A DNA stretch of 64,000 nucleotides from JBKBIP01 sp046297495 (GTDB lineage: Bacteria; Planctomycetota; Planctomycetia; Gemmatales; Gemmataceae), in contig JBKBIP010000021.1 in NCBI GenBank assembly GCA_046297495.1, positions 46,815-110,814 of the forward strand. The letters are read 5' to 3'. Positions 1 through 9,119 of the stretch are shown here, piece by piece. The notes under the pieces were generated by a model, which was not told the origin of the DNA, ran no database searches, and was given only the letters and a program-made list of their open reading frames with translations. Positions within the stretch are counted from its first letter, which is position 1. Each line of letters begins with the position of its first letter. Made by a program: the position numbers and the translations under genes.

Positions 1-33
1 ATCGCTGCACCGTAACTCCCCGAGGGGGATGAT

Positions 34-80
34 GATTGGAGGGTTTCGCGTGGGATCAATGCGCGCGAAACGATGAATCA
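34..80. repeat. Dispersed inverted repeat, family A, copy 1
   Basis: Left arm about 34-50 (GATTGGAGGGTTTCGCG) and right arm 63-80 (GCGCGAAACGATGAATCA) are imperfectly complementary around a 12-nt loop. The right arm matches the arms of the copies near 8963, 18115, 33353, 38096 and 60161. It lies upstream of the first gene. Confidence 0.6.
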
Positions 81-205
81 CCGCGCGACGACATCGGGAC
101 GTGATGAATCGGCGTTATCCCCTCATCCCCTTTCGCTCATGCTCTTCTTTTTCCTCTTTTTCTCTTGACCCTCTCCCTATTGTTTGGCATATAGTAATAC
201 TAAGT

Positions 206-211
206 TATACT
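206..211 (+). promoter_or_regulatory. Candidate -10 element (TATACT)
   Basis: TATACT lies 40 nt before the ATG chosen for the next gene. The -35 region is poor (TTTGGC at 183-188 with a 17-nt spacer). A transcript starting near 218 would exclude a TTG start at 184 and fits the ATG at 253. Confidence 0.35.
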
Positions 212-252
212 ATGAGAGATTAGCCCTCCAACGGGTGGCCGAGGACATGCCC

Positions 253-849
253 ATGAATTTAGACAAGGTGCTGTCGCGCTGGCGGCTGGCGCGTTTGTTC
301 GATCAACAATTATGGTGCTGGGGTTGTGACATTGATAGGCCTGTGGGCAACTTACTGTTGCGACACGGCTTTCAGCGGGAACGTCCCCCCCATCCGAATG
401 CCGGTTGCACGGCGTATCGCCTGATTCGGAAGCCGAATCAGCAACTGGTGCTATGGGGTTTCGGTTTGTTTTTCGGCGCGGCGCGCCACGGTGGGCTATT
501 TTGGCGCCGCTACCGCTTCGATCCGAAGTGGGCGCCCTTAGCGGAACTGCCGTCCTCGATCTGGAACGTGGAGGAGTTGTCCGAGTTTCGCGCCCCGCGA
601 AGCGGCGCCGAACGCGGCCATCTGATACGACTCTTGGCGATGGCCTGTCGGTGGATGGCGGATTATGAACAAGCCATCGCGGACAGCCTGGGTCCCGACT
701 ATCGGCGGCAATGTTTGCACGCCTGGCCCAAGAAGGCCGTCGCGGCGGTGGCGATTCCCCAATACTGGCGGTGCGTCGCGCGCCACGCGGAACGGTACGT
801 GCCCGCGCCCTGCCGCGCCCCGATCACCCCACAACCGACACAACCATGA
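253..849 (+). CDS. Unknown protein coupled to a flavoprotein
   Basis: A 198-residue protein of unrecognised family. I chose ATG 253 because GAGG at 241-244 gives an 8-nt ribosome-binding spacing; the frame is open back to a TTG at 184. It is rich in Trp and Arg, has a CWGC motif near residue 22, and shows no signal peptide or clear membrane segment. Its TGA (847-849) overlaps the ATG (846-848) of the next gene, so the two are probably translationally coupled and work together with that flavoprotein. No function is assigned. Confidence 0.75.
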   Translation: MNLDKVLSRWRLARLFDQQLWCWGCDIDRPVGNLLLRHGFQRERPPHPNAGCTAYRLIRKPNQQLVLWGFGLFFGAARHGGLFWRRYRFDPKWAPLAELPSSIWNVEELSEFRAPRSGAERGHLIRLLAMACRWMADYEQAIADSLGPDYRRQCLHAWPKKAVAAVAIPQYWRCVARHAERYVPAPCRAPITPQPTQP

Positions 850-1997
850 AACAACGTCTGGAACAGAACGGAACCTCAGCGCCGGCGTCGGAGTACGATG
901 TCATCATCGTGGGAGCCGGTGCCGCCGGGTTGGGGTGCGGCGTGACCTTGCGTCATTTTGGCATCGAGAATTTCTTGATCTTGGAACGCCATGACGTGGG
1001 AGCGTCCTTCGACCGCTGGCCCGCCGAGATGCGCTTCATCACGCCGTCGTTTACCAGCAATCAGTTCGGCACCTTGGACCTCAATGCCGTGGCCCTGGGA
1101 ACGTCGCCTGCCTTCAGCTTGGGCCGCGAGCATCCCAGCGGCGCCGAATTCGCCGCTTACCTACGCGCCTACGCCGCGCATTTCGAGCTACCGATTCAAA
1201 CCGGAGTCGATGTCTTGACCGTGCAGCCGCTCGGCGCTGGGGGGTTTCGGCTGCTGACATCTGCTGGTGAATTTCAGAGCCGGTTCGTCATCTGGGCCAT
1301 TGGTGAGTTTCAGTATCCCCGCCTGGATCCGTTTCCAGGAGCCGAGTTGTGTAGGCACAACGCGCAGGTGGCTTCCTGGCGGGAGGTTCAGGGGGACGAC
1401 CTCTTGATTATCGGCGGCTACGAAAGTGGCGCGGACGCGGCCATTCATTTGACGCTTCTGGGCAAGCGCGTGCGCGTTCTTGATAAGAAGGGACGCTGGG
1501 ACGACAACGATAGCGATCCCAGCGTGACCCTCTCCCCCTTCACGCGCGAGCGTCTCCAAGCGGCGCGGGCCAAGCAACGCATCGAGCTGATCGGCCCCGC
1601 TAAAGTCGTCCGCGTGCAAAAGACGTGGCGTGGCTATGTCGTGCAGGGCGCCGAGGGGGAGAAATGGAAGACCGCCACGCCCCCCATTTTGGCCACGGGT
1701 TTTCGCGGCGGGGCGCGGCGCATCGCCAAGTTGTTCGAGTGGAAACGCGGCCACGTGGCGCTGACCGAGCAGGATGAAGCCACCGTGACACCGGGATTGT
1801 TTCTAGTGGGACCGCAAGTGCGTCATGACAAAGTCATTTTTTGCTTCATCTACAAATTTCGCCAACGCTTTGCCATCGTGGCCCGCGCCATTGCCGAGCG
1901 TTTGGGGTTGGACTGCGATGGCATCGTCGAGACCTACCGCAAGGCGGGCATGTTTCTCGATGACTTATCCTGTTGCACCGAGGAATGCGTTTGTTAA
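846..1997 (+). CDS. FAD/NAD(P)-dependent oxidoreductase with Cys-rich C-terminus
   Basis: A 383-residue flavoprotein of the thioredoxin reductase / CzcO-like monooxygenase superfamily. The N-terminal Rossmann motif VIIVGAGAAGLGCG binds FAD, and a second dinucleotide motif, LLIIGGYESGADAAIHL, lies near the middle. A late ATGF-type motif (LATGFRGGAR) follows. The ATG at 846 overlaps the upstream stop codon. An in-frame upstream ATG at 711 exists but lies inside the preceding gene and is unlikely. The last nine residues are SCCTEECVC, four cysteines in an exposed tail, suggestive of a redox-active or metal-binding tail. The substrate cannot be told from sequence. Confidence 0.85.
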   Translation: MKQRLEQNGTSAPASEYDVIIVGAGAAGLGCGVTLRHFGIENFLILERHDVGASFDRWPAEMRFITPSFTSNQFGTLDLNAVALGTSPAFSLGREHPSGAEFAAYLRAYAAHFELPIQTGVDVLTVQPLGAGGFRLLTSAGEFQSRFVIWAIGEFQYPRLDPFPGAELCRHNAQVASWREVQGDDLLIIGGYESGADAAIHLTLLGKRVRVLDKKGRWDDNDSDPSVTLSPFTRERLQAARAKQRIELIGPAKVVRVQKTWRGYVVQGAEGEKWKTATPPILATGFRGGARRIAKLFEWKRGHVALTEQDEATVTPGLFLVGPQVRHDKVIFCFIYKFRQRFAIVARAIAERLGLDCDGIVETYRKAGMFLDDLSCCTEECVC

Positions 1998-2279
1998 TTC
2001 CCACCCATGATGTCCTCGAAACGTCGAATCATTGTTTTTGGCAAGGAAAATGTCGTTTGGCCGGGTGCCGCTGAACGATCTGCTGCACACGGGCCGGTTC
2101 GCTTTCGAGCAAGCCAGCGCCGCGCCGGGTTGGTTGAGCGAGCCGCGCGGCGAGCACGTTCCCGATGAATCCCGCGCGGCTGAAGCAGCCTGTTCTCCAA
2201 GGAGTTAATGATTGTTTATTATAGGGCAAAACCGATGACAAGAGCCGATAATCTCTCCATCATGCGTCTTCCTTCCCCG

Positions 2280-3206
2280 TCAGCGCGCGGACTGGGTTTG
2301 GCTGGCTGCCAGAGCGAGTAGGCGCGCGGCGGCTTGGGTCGAGGAGATGTCGCCCGATTGCCAGGCTCGCAGCAGGTGTTGCCAATCGGCAGGCTCATTG
2401 GTTCGTGCGGTCTGATGAAACCAGTCCGCCAGTGCGTGCTGTGCCAGTCGTAGCAGTTCCTCCCCTTCCGCCGCCCGATGGGGACGGGGCACGACGGCGA
2501 TAAGCGCCTGTCCCAGCTGCTCCAGCCCCTGTCCCGAACGGGAGCTGACGCGGAGCACAGGAATTGCGGGACCGCTGGCTAACGCCAGGGTGGCTCGGAC
2601 TTGGCCCTCCACCGCGTCGGCCCCCGGCAAATCGGCCTTGTGAATGACAATGATATCAGCGATTTCCAGCACACCGGCTTTTTCCCACTGTAAATCGTCC
2701 CCGGTTTCCGGCTGGAGGAGCAAGACGACGGCATCCGCCAAGCCATGCACTGCGGTATCTCCTTGGCCAGCCCCAACCGTTTCGATGAGGATGACATCGA
2801 AACCAAAAGCTTCCAGCAAGCGGATCATGGCCGGGATGTGCTGGGCCAGCGCCCCTTGTCCCCCCGCCGCCGCCAGACTGCGAATGAACACGCCATCATC
2901 AGGCTGGGCCGGCATCCGAAAGCGGTCGCCGAGCAAGGCCCCGCCGCTGAGCGGGCTTTGCGGATCACAGGCGAGCACGGCCACCGTTTGTCCCTGTGGC
3001 CGCAACCAGGCGATCAGCTTGCCGACCAGGGTGCTTTTCCCCACGCCAGCGCTGCCCGTGATGGCCACGACCTTGCTTGCCTTCGCAGTGGGACCGAGCC
3101 GCGCCAACTGATCGGCACCGAGATGGCCGCGAGCGGTCAACGTCAGCAGTCGAGCCAGGGCCTGTCGATCGTGTTGCCGCAAGCGTTCCAGGAGCGCGTC
3201 AAGCAT
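2280..3206 (-). CDS. meaB: MeaB/ArgK-family G-protein chaperone of a B12-dependent mutase
   Basis: About 308 residues, a P-loop GTPase of the MeaB/ArgK family. These proteins load and protect adenosylcobalamin on methylmalonyl-CoA-type mutases. Walker A GSAGVGKST is at residues 51-59, followed by an ACDPQSP segment, IETVGAGQG (switch region) and a KADLPGA base-recognition motif. I chose ATG 3206, about 11 nt behind AAAGGAG; a GTG at 3218 is the alternative. It overlaps the stop of the upstream B12-binding gene, so the pair is an operon. The large catalytic mutase subunit is not in this window. Confidence 0.9.
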   Translation of the reverse strand: MLDALLERLRQHDRQALARLLTLTARGHLGADQLARLGPTAKASKVVAITGSAGVGKSTLVGKLIAWLRPQGQTVAVLACDPQSPLSGGALLGDRFRMPAQPDDGVFIRSLAAAGGQGALAQHIPAMIRLLEAFGFDVILIETVGAGQGDTAVHGLADAVVLLLQPETGDDLQWEKAGVLEIADIIVIHKADLPGADAVEGQVRATLALASGPAIPVLRVSSRSGQGLEQLGQALIAVVPRPHRAAEGEELLRLAQHALADWFHQTARTNEPADWQHLLRAWQSGDISSTQAAARLLALAASQTQSAR

Positions 3207-3609
3207 GGCCGGCGGCACTCCTTTCTTTCAGAAACGCGACGATCTCCCCCAGCGGCGTGCCGGGACCAAAGACGCGCGCCACCCCCATATCCATCAGCTT
3301 GGGAACGTCACTTTCGGGAATGATGCCGCCGACGATGACACCGACATGATCCAGCCCGGCTTCCCGCAGTTTCTCCAGCACGCGCGGCACCAAGACCAGG
3401 TGTGCCCCGCTGAGCAGACTTAGCCCCAGCCAGTCGGCGTCCTCGTCGGCGACGGTCCGCGCCACCGCCTCGGGGGTCTGCCACAGCCCGGCATAGATGA
3501 CCTCCATGCCGGCGTCACGCAGCGCCCGCGCCACGACCTTGATGCCCCGGTCATGCCCGTCCAAACCGACTTTGGCCAACACCACGCGCAACGGAACAGC
3601 GGTTGTCAT
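3199..3609 (-). CDS. Stand-alone cobalamin-binding domain (methylmalonyl-CoA mutase C-terminal type)
   Basis: A 136-residue protein consisting only of a B12-binding Rossmann-like domain. The cobalamin signature DGHDRG is at residues 17-22, with His19 as expected lower ligand. A GLSLLSG segment and a GG-I-P-x-D segment near residues 95-100 also match the mutase small domain. AAGGAA precedes ATG 3609 by 9 nt. It overlaps the downstream MeaB gene by a few bases. It is probably the small subunit of a split acyl-CoA mutase (methylmalonyl- or isobutyryl-CoA type); the substrate cannot be decided here. Confidence 0.9.
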   Translation of the reverse strand: MTTAVPLRVVLAKVGLDGHDRGIKVVARALRDAGMEVIYAGLWQTPEAVARTVADEDADWLGLSLLSGAHLVLVPRVLEKLREAGLDHVGVIVGGIIPESDVPKLMDMGVARVFGPGTPLGEIVAFLKERSAAGHA

Positions 3610-3998
3610 GGAATACGTTCCTTGGAATGTCCATCACTCAAACAAACGGCGCCCAGCGACGCGAACATCCGCCAACGACCACGCTGAGACGATAAAATGT
3701 CAAAAACAGCATGGCGGTCGCGGATCGCTTCAGCCGCTGGGTATTATTAATTGTACTGCATTGTTCATTGAATCGCGAAGGGAACAGAGGGTACCCTAAA
3801 AGAGGTTGCAAGAAACGGCGGGCCGAAAAAAATTCGTCCTTCCTGAAGCATTGGTTCCCACGATGAAGTTCAGCGGTCCCAAGCGCGGGCGAATGCCGGG
3901 AGAACCGAAACTTTTGCATCCTTCGAGTTGACATTCTTTAATCATAAGATCATCTCATTGCGTTCGCGCCTGCCGAGGAAGCGGGCTGTTGTCCGAAC
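3610..3998. other. Intergenic region between selB and the B12-binding gene
   Basis: About 390 nt with no supported gene. It is the end of selB (minus) and the upstream region of the B12-binding gene (minus). It contains a GGGTACCC palindrome near 3790. A minus-strand open frame here has no codon-use or ribosome-site support. I see no tRNA-Sec. Confidence 0.5.
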
Positions 3999-5912
3999 TT
4001 ATGTCACCAACAAGCGAATATCCCCCTCGCGGCGAGTCAGGCCGACGCGGTCGAGGTATTCGCAGAACGGCACGGCGTACTTGCGGCTGGTGCCCAGCAA
4101 ATCGCGGATCTCGGCCACGGTCAGACCGGTCCCTTCGGTTAGTTTCGCGCGCAAGCGGCGGCGCATCTCGGCTTCATGGTCCGTGTGCAGGTAGATGTCA
4201 TCCGTAATCTTGACCAGGTGCCCTTCGGCCACGCACACATCGAACAGATCGCGCAGATTGGCGGCATTGCCGCCCGCTTGGCTGGCGAAGCTGCCCGGCT
4301 CCGGCGGCTGGAAACCGGCTTCTTGATAAGCTGTCACCAGTTTGTCTTTCAGCTTGCGCAGATTGCTGCTGAGCTTGGGCTTAAAATCGGCGCGGGCGAT
4401 GCGGCGCAGATCGCCGACGATCTGTTGGCGCTGAATCAAGCGTTCCACGGCAGCTTGCACCAGGGCGTCATCGCCGACGTAATCCAGTTGTGATTGCACC
4501 TTCTGCCGGTCGTGCGAAGTCATCAAGGGGAATTCGTCGTGCAACCGGCTCAGAACGTGCAGAATGCGTTCGTCCAATTCCTTCACCATGTCGGCGTGCA
4601 GCAACAGCTGGCGGGTGCCGCCGACGGATATGTCCACGAGCTGCCCTTGAGCACGCAGCCGCTGGACCAGCGCCGCTGTTTGATCAGGGGCAATGTGGGC
4701 GCCGCGCACCAGGTCGGCGGGGGTGAAGCCGGCGAAGCCGCTGAACCAAGCCACGGCCAACGCCCGTTCATCAGGGCCGCCGGTCCAGAGGGTCTCGATC
4801 CGTTCGAGCATTTCCAGGTGTCGGCGGCGAATCTTGCGGGCGACCGGCTGCAACACCTGCCCGCCGCCAAGAGTCTGCGTGGCCGAAGGGTTGCGGATGA
4901 TGAACGGCTGTCCCCACGTGGCTGTCGCGGGTTCCTCAAGAAACAATTGGGCCAACCCCCAACCCCCTGGCTCGATGGTATCGCAATCCAACAGCGACAC
5001 CGCGCCCAGCATCTCGGAAGTACCGATGTGCAACCGCACCGAGGCGCGATGCTTGACTGGCTTGCGGACATCACGCAAGCAGTGTAAGCGTACCGTCAAA
5101 ACACGCGCCGGTTGTAGGTAGGCGGGGGTGGCCAGTTCTTGACCCCGCGCCACGTCCTCGTGATGGACGCCTGCTAAATTGATGGCCGCCCTCATGCCAC
5201 GATGCACTTCTTCCACCGGCCGGTCATGATTCTGCAACGACCGCACCCGCACGCGCTGGCCGCTCGGCTGCCACTCTACTTCGTCGCCGACTTTCACCGA
5301 TCCCGATGTCACCGAGCCGGTGACGACGGTGCCATGCCCCTGAATGATGAACGAGCGGTCGATGGCCAGGCGAAACCACTCGGCTCCGCCCCGTTGCTCG
5401 ATGTGGCGACAGGTTTCGGTCAAGGCCTGTTTCAGCTCGGCGATGCCCATGCCGGTGTGGGCGGAAGTTCGCACCAAGGGCGCGTCGGCCAAGAAGGTTC
5501 CTTGTACCAGCTCGCGGATTTCCAACTCGACGACCTCGCGCGTGGTCTCATCGACCAGATCGCTTTTAGTCAAGGCAATGACACCATGCCGCAGGCCGAG
5601 CAGCCGGAGGATTTCCAGGTGCTCGCGGGTCTGTGGCATGACGGAATCATCGGCGGCCACCACCAACAGAGCCAAATCGATGCCGGTGGCGCCGGCCAGC
5701 ATGTTCTTGATAAAGCGTTCGTGGCCGGGAACATCGACGATCCCCAGGTGAAACTCCCCCAGGTCGAGCGCAGCAAAGCCAATGTCAATCGTGATGCCGC
5801 GGGCCTTTTCCTCTGGCAAGCGGTCGCAGTCGATGCCGGTCAGGGCTTTGATAAGCGACGTCTTGCCGTGGTCAATGTGGCCCGCCGTACCTAGTATCAA
5901 ATCGTGGGGCAT
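3999..5912 (-). CDS. selB: Selenocysteine-specific elongation factor SelB
   Basis: A 637-residue SelB, which brings selenocysteinyl-tRNA to recoded UGA codons. The EF-Tu-like GTPase domain shows GHIDHGKT (11-18), the VDVPGHE segment (59-65) and TKSD (115-118), the variant typical of SelB. Beta-barrel domains follow, then C-terminal winged-helix repeats that read the SECIS element; the length is close to characterised SelB proteins. I chose ATG 5912 because GAGAGG lies 6 nt upstream; an ATG further out at 5948 lacks support. No selA, selD or tRNA-Sec is nearby, so it stands apart from the rest of the pathway. Confidence 0.93.
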   Translation of the reverse strand: MPHDLILGTAGHIDHGKTSLIKALTGIDCDRLPEEKARGITIDIGFAALDLGEFHLGIVDVPGHERFIKNMLAGATGIDLALLVVAADDSVMPQTREHLEILRLLGLRHGVIALTKSDLVDETTREVVELEIRELVQGTFLADAPLVRTSAHTGMGIAELKQALTETCRHIEQRGGAEWFRLAIDRSFIIQGHGTVVTGSVTSGSVKVGDEVEWQPSGQRVRVRSLQNHDRPVEEVHRGMRAAINLAGVHHEDVARGQELATPAYLQPARVLTVRLHCLRDVRKPVKHRASVRLHIGTSEMLGAVSLLDCDTIEPGGWGLAQLFLEEPATATWGQPFIIRNPSATQTLGGGQVLQPVARKIRRRHLEMLERIETLWTGGPDERALAVAWFSGFAGFTPADLVRGAHIAPDQTAALVQRLRAQGQLVDISVGGTRQLLLHADMVKELDERILHVLSRLHDEFPLMTSHDRQKVQSQLDYVGDDALVQAAVERLIQRQQIVGDLRRIARADFKPKLSSNLRKLKDKLVTAYQEAGFQPPEPGSFASQAGGNAANLRDLFDVCVAEGHLVKITDDIYLHTDHEAEMRRRLRAKLTEGTGLTVAEIRDLLGTSRKYAVPFCEYLDRVGLTRREGDIRLLVT

Positions 5913-6087
5913 GGTGAACCTCTCGTTCATCGAATTCATTTCCGTCATTGTAGCGAGTAGGGACTGGTACTGAAATCGGGGAGATGCACTTCTTGGGTAT
6001 GTCTCCCCGAAATCCTTCGACTCCCTGGCGAGAACTCGTTGGCCTTGCTAGAGTATGCGTATCATCTTGCGTTATCGAGGATGCGAC

Positions 6088-6684
6088 ATGCTTGGCACTC
6101 AACTGGACGTTCGGCCCTTTCTGGAACGTGTGGGCCAAGAATTATTGCGAATCAACCCCGACGAAGTGCGGGCGCTGGCCGATGCGCTGTACACTTGTTA
6201 TGAACAGCGGCGTACCGCGTTCATCTGCGGCAACGGCGGCAGTGGCTCGAACGCGTCGCATCTGTGCGAGGATTTAGGCAAAGGGACTTTGCGCCGCGAG
6301 GATTTCGACAACGACCGCAAACGACGGCTGCGCGTGCTCAGTCTGACGGATCACACGCCCTACATCCTGGCTTGGGGGAATGACGAAGGCTTTGAGCGCG
6401 TCTTCGTCGAACAGCTCAAGAACCTAGCGGAACCGGGCGATCTGCTTATCGCCATCAGCGGTTCCGGCAACAGTCCCAACGTCTTGCGGGCCGTCGAGTG
6501 GGCCAATCAGCATGACCTGATCACCTTCGGCTGCACCGGCTTCGATGGCGGGAAACTGCGCCGCTTGACCCGGCACAACTTGCACGTACCACTCGATGAC
6601 ATGGGCATTGTCGAATCGATTCACCTGACGGCGTTTCATTGGATCATTGATGATCTACACCGGCGCATCGCGTTGGCTACTTAA
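6088..6684 (+). CDS. SIS-domain sugar phosphate isomerase (GmhA-like)
   Basis: A 198-residue SIS (sugar isomerase) domain protein resembling sedoheptulose-7-phosphate isomerase. The phosphate-binding segment CGNGGSGSNASHLCEDL and the second segment ISGSGNSPNVLRAVEWA are typical. An ESIHLTAFHWI segment near the end carries a His in the position of the GmhA catalytic His. Start ATG 6088 has GAGG 8 nt upstream; the ATG at 6055 would start before that site. It is divergent from selB and followed 21 nt later by a Gfo/Idh/MocA gene. The exact sugar phosphate is not determinable. Confidence 0.82.
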   Translation: MLGTQLDVRPFLERVGQELLRINPDEVRALADALYTCYEQRRTAFICGNGGSGSNASHLCEDLGKGTLRREDFDNDRKRRLRVLSLTDHTPYILAWGNDEGFERVFVEQLKNLAEPGDLLIAISGSGNSPNVLRAVEWANQHDLITFGCTGFDGGKLRRLTRHNLHVPLDDMGIVESIHLTAFHWIIDDLHRRIALAT

Positions 6685-6705
6685 CCCACTTGGAGAGACT
6701 TGATC

Positions 6706-7998
6706 ATGACATCACACACTGTTTCTCGACGCCAATTTCTGGGCGGGGTCGCCGGCGCGGCCCTCGCTGGTCCGACGTGGTTGACCTCTTCTTTGTCTGG
6801 CCAGCAAAACAGCGGCCCCAACGAGCGCATCAACCTCGGCTTCATCGGCGTCGGCACGATGGGGCGGGGGCACTTGAACAGCTTCCTGGGCTTCGGCGAT
6901 GTGCAAGTCGTGGCGGTTTGCGACGTGGTGGCCGAGCGCCGCGACGACGCCAAAAGAATTGTCGAAAGCCGGTACGCCGAGCAGATGAAGAAAGGGACTT
7001 ACCAAGGGTGCGCGGCCTACAACGACTTCCGCGAGCTGCTCGACCGCCAGGACATCGACGCGGTTGTCATCTCGACGCCGGACCACTGGCACGCCATACC
7101 CTGCGTGCTCGCCGCCCGCGCCGGCAAGGATATTTATTGTGAAAAACCATTGACACTAGCCATCGCCCAGGGTCGGAAGATCGTCGCCGCAGTCCAGGAA
7201 CACAAGATTGTCTTTCAAACTGGCAGCCAGCAGCGCAGCGAGTTCGGCGGCAAGTTCCGGCTGGCGGCCGAGCTGGTCCGCAATGGCCGCATCGGCAAGG
7301 TGAAGACCATCCGCATCGGCGTCGGTGGCCCGGCCATGGCCTGCAATTTGCCGGAGCAGCCTGTTCCTGTCGGCACCGATTGGAACCTGTGGCTTGGGCC
7401 AGCGCCGATGCGCGGCTACCATGAAGAGCTTTGTCCCAAGGGGATTCACAAGCACTTCCCCGCGTGGCGGCGCTACAAGGAATATGCTGGCGGCGGCTTG
7501 GCCGACATGGGGGCGCATCACTTTGACATCGCGCAATGGGCGCTGGACATGGACAACAGCGGCCCGGTGCGGATCGAGCCGCCCACCAGCAACGCCAGCA
7601 GCGGCCTGCGGTTCGTCTATGCCAACGGCGTCGAGATGTTCCACGGCGGCCCCAGCGGTTGCACCTTCGAGGGGACCGAAGGAACCATCTACGTCGATCG
7701 CGGCAAGATCGAAAGCACCCCGGCGGACATCCTCCAGCAACCGCTTGGGGAAAAGGACGTGCGGTTGTACCTGTCCACCAATCACCGCCGCAACTGGCTC
7801 GACTGCATCCGCGACCGCCAACAGCCGATCTGCACGGCGGAAATCGGCCACCGCTCCGCCACCGTTTGCCACCTTGGCAACATCGGCTACTGGCTCCGCC
7901 GCCCCTTGCGATGGGACCCCGTGAAAGAACGCTTCGTCGATGACGCCGAGGCGAACCAGGAAGTAGATCGGGAATTGCGACAGCCGTGGCAATTGTAG
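6706..7998 (+). CDS. Tat-exported Gfo/Idh/MocA-family oxidoreductase
   Basis: A 430-residue NAD(P)-dependent sugar or polyol dehydrogenase-like protein. An N-terminal twin-arginine signal (SRRQFLGG, residues 6-13, then an Ala-rich stretch) directs export. The Rossmann fold follows (LGFIGVGTMGRGH) and then the EKPL motif (CEKPLTLA) typical of the family, with a DMGAHHFDIAQW segment in the C-terminal domain. ATG 6706 has GGAGAG 8 nt upstream. Tat-exported members are strongly expanded in planctomycetes and their substrates are mostly unknown. It follows the SIS gene and may share its transcript. Confidence 0.9.
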   Translation: MTSHTVSRRQFLGGVAGAALAGPTWLTSSLSGQQNSGPNERINLGFIGVGTMGRGHLNSFLGFGDVQVVAVCDVVAERRDDAKRIVESRYAEQMKKGTYQGCAAYNDFRELLDRQDIDAVVISTPDHWHAIPCVLAARAGKDIYCEKPLTLAIAQGRKIVAAVQEHKIVFQTGSQQRSEFGGKFRLAAELVRNGRIGKVKTIRIGVGGPAMACNLPEQPVPVGTDWNLWLGPAPMRGYHEELCPKGIHKHFPAWRRYKEYAGGGLADMGAHHFDIAQWALDMDNSGPVRIEPPTSNASSGLRFVYANGVEMFHGGPSGCTFEGTEGTIYVDRGKIESTPADILQQPLGEKDVRLYLSTNHRRNWLDCIRDRQQPICTAEIGHRSATVCHLGNIGYWLRRPLRWDPVKERFVDDAEANQEVDRELRQPWQL

Positions 7999-8140
7999 GA
8001 TATGATGAAACCCAAGCCGCTTCCGTGGGGAGCGGATGAGGCGGAATTCGCGAGACATACAACGTAGGTCAACTGTTGGAATCCTCACGAATTCCGCTAC
8101 GGGGATTGCGCCGACACTGGGAACAAACTCTTCCGTTTAC

Positions 8141-8383
8141 TCAGCAAGATTCCCGCTCATCCACGAATCGGAAGCTATCGAAAGGGACTTTCCGCGTGGT
8201 GGTGCCGTCGATGAAGTAGAGGTCGGCTACTTCGACGGGACCTTGGGGAGTGTCGATCACATACGGTTTGATTTGAGCTTGCAAGCGCGTTCCTTTGCGC
8301 AGGGAGGTGCGTTCCAACCATTCCTTGGGGGACGTTTCCAAATCGATCATTAGATCAGCAGTCAACTCAATGGTGTGGTACAT
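8141..8383 (-). CDS. Small uncharacterised protein
   Basis: An 80-residue protein with an Ile/Leu/Thr-rich start (MYHTIELTADLMIDLE) and a C-terminal segment mentioning YFIDGTTTRKVPFDSF. I chose ATG 8383 because GAGAGG lies 6 nt upstream; the longer frame back to 8494 has no ribosome site. No signal peptide, membrane helix or Cys pair is seen. I do not recognise the family. A perfect TATAAT lies about 60 nt upstream on the same strand, which supports it being a real gene. Confidence 0.65.
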   Translation of the reverse strand: MYHTIELTADLMIDLETSPKEWLERTSLRKGTRLQAQIKPYVIDTPQGPVEVADLYFIDGTTTRKVPFDSFRFVDERESC

Positions 8384-8441
8384 GGCAAACCTCTCGGCAG
8401 AGCCGCTTGGTGGAGCGCGATGTTTCGTGCCCCTCATCCTA

Positions 8442-8447
8442 ATTATA
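8442..8447 (-). promoter_or_regulatory. Candidate -10 element (TATAAT) for the small protein
   Basis: Read on the minus strand, 8447-8442 is TATAAT, which puts transcription start near 8435, about 50 nt before ATG 8383. No good -35 box is visible. Confidence 0.4.
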
Positions 8448-8962
8448 AGCAAAAGCAATGCCAGCAGGACATTTTTTTGCGGAATCCGAACCATAACTTT
8501 TCAAGCGAAAAGCGTGTCTGGCAACGAACGGGGTGATGCGAGTGGTGGATAAGGGTGGCCAAAGGGCATCGGAACCAAGTGCTTTTCACAATATCATCGC
8601 TTTGCCAGTGGTCTGGAACAGGCCAGCGCGGTTCATTTTCTTCCAACAAATACGGAGAGTCTGTTGGAATATGTTACCGGCGCGCGGGGGTCGTTATCGA
8701 GGGGCTGATACCCCGCGCACGCTATGGTCTACGCGAACAAATATCCCAATCGCCTCTGAGTCACTTGAGCAGCTGTTGCTGGGTTGTTTTGGCGCATTGC
8801 ATCCAATAAAGTTCCTACGCTTTTTCCAGGACCGGGCTCGGAAAAACTGGCCCCTGCGAGGCAGTGTCATAAGTCCCTGTAGAGGAAGCAATTCAGCGCA
8901 TCGACAACAATTTGTCGATCACAAATCCGTGAGGATCTGGCGTTTTTAAGTGGATGTGCTGA
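8448..8962. other. Intergenic region without supported gene
   Basis: About 515 nt (gene-free from 8384 to 9119). Several open frames of 60-140 codons exist on both strands, but none has a ribosome site, recognisable motifs or neighbour-like codon use. The 3' part carries the family A repeat. Confidence 0.5.
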
Positions 8963-9012
8963 GATTCAGCGGTTCGCGCACGCTGCCGTCTCCGGGCGCG
9001 AACCGCTGAATC
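8963..9012. repeat. Dispersed inverted repeat, family A, copy 2 (perfect arms)
   Basis: GATTCAGCGGTTCGCG (8963-8978) and CGCGAACCGCTGAATC (8997-9012) are exactly complementary over 16 bp with an 18-nt loop. It lies about 110 nt upstream of the isomerase gene at 9120. Confidence 0.85.
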
Positions 9013-9119
9013 CCCAGAACGAACGCGGGAGTATGGGCAAGCCCCCCCATTTCATATAACATCCCCAGCAGCGTCATCACGACATCCCACCCCGAACCGA
9101 CAATCGAGGAGCTGACCGC

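Noticed and set aside
184..849. TTG start at 184 for the first gene
   Set aside because: A candidate -10 at 206-211 and a ribosome site at 241-244 fit ATG 253 better.
1994..2241. Short minus-strand frames downstream of the flavoprotein
   Set aside because: Low-quality sequence, no ribosome site; the 282-nt gap shows nothing else I can support.
3638..3934. Minus-strand frame upstream of the B12-binding gene
   Set aside because: No motifs and poor ribosome-site context; reads as ordinary leader DNA.
3610..3998. A tRNA-Sec gene next to selB
   Set aside because: I read both strands for a long extra-arm tRNA with GGTTCnAnTCC and found none.
8533..8949. Open frame of about 138 codons in the gap before the isomerase gene
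   Set aside because: No ribosome site, no recognisable motif, unusual residue mix, and alternative frames of similar length on the other strand.
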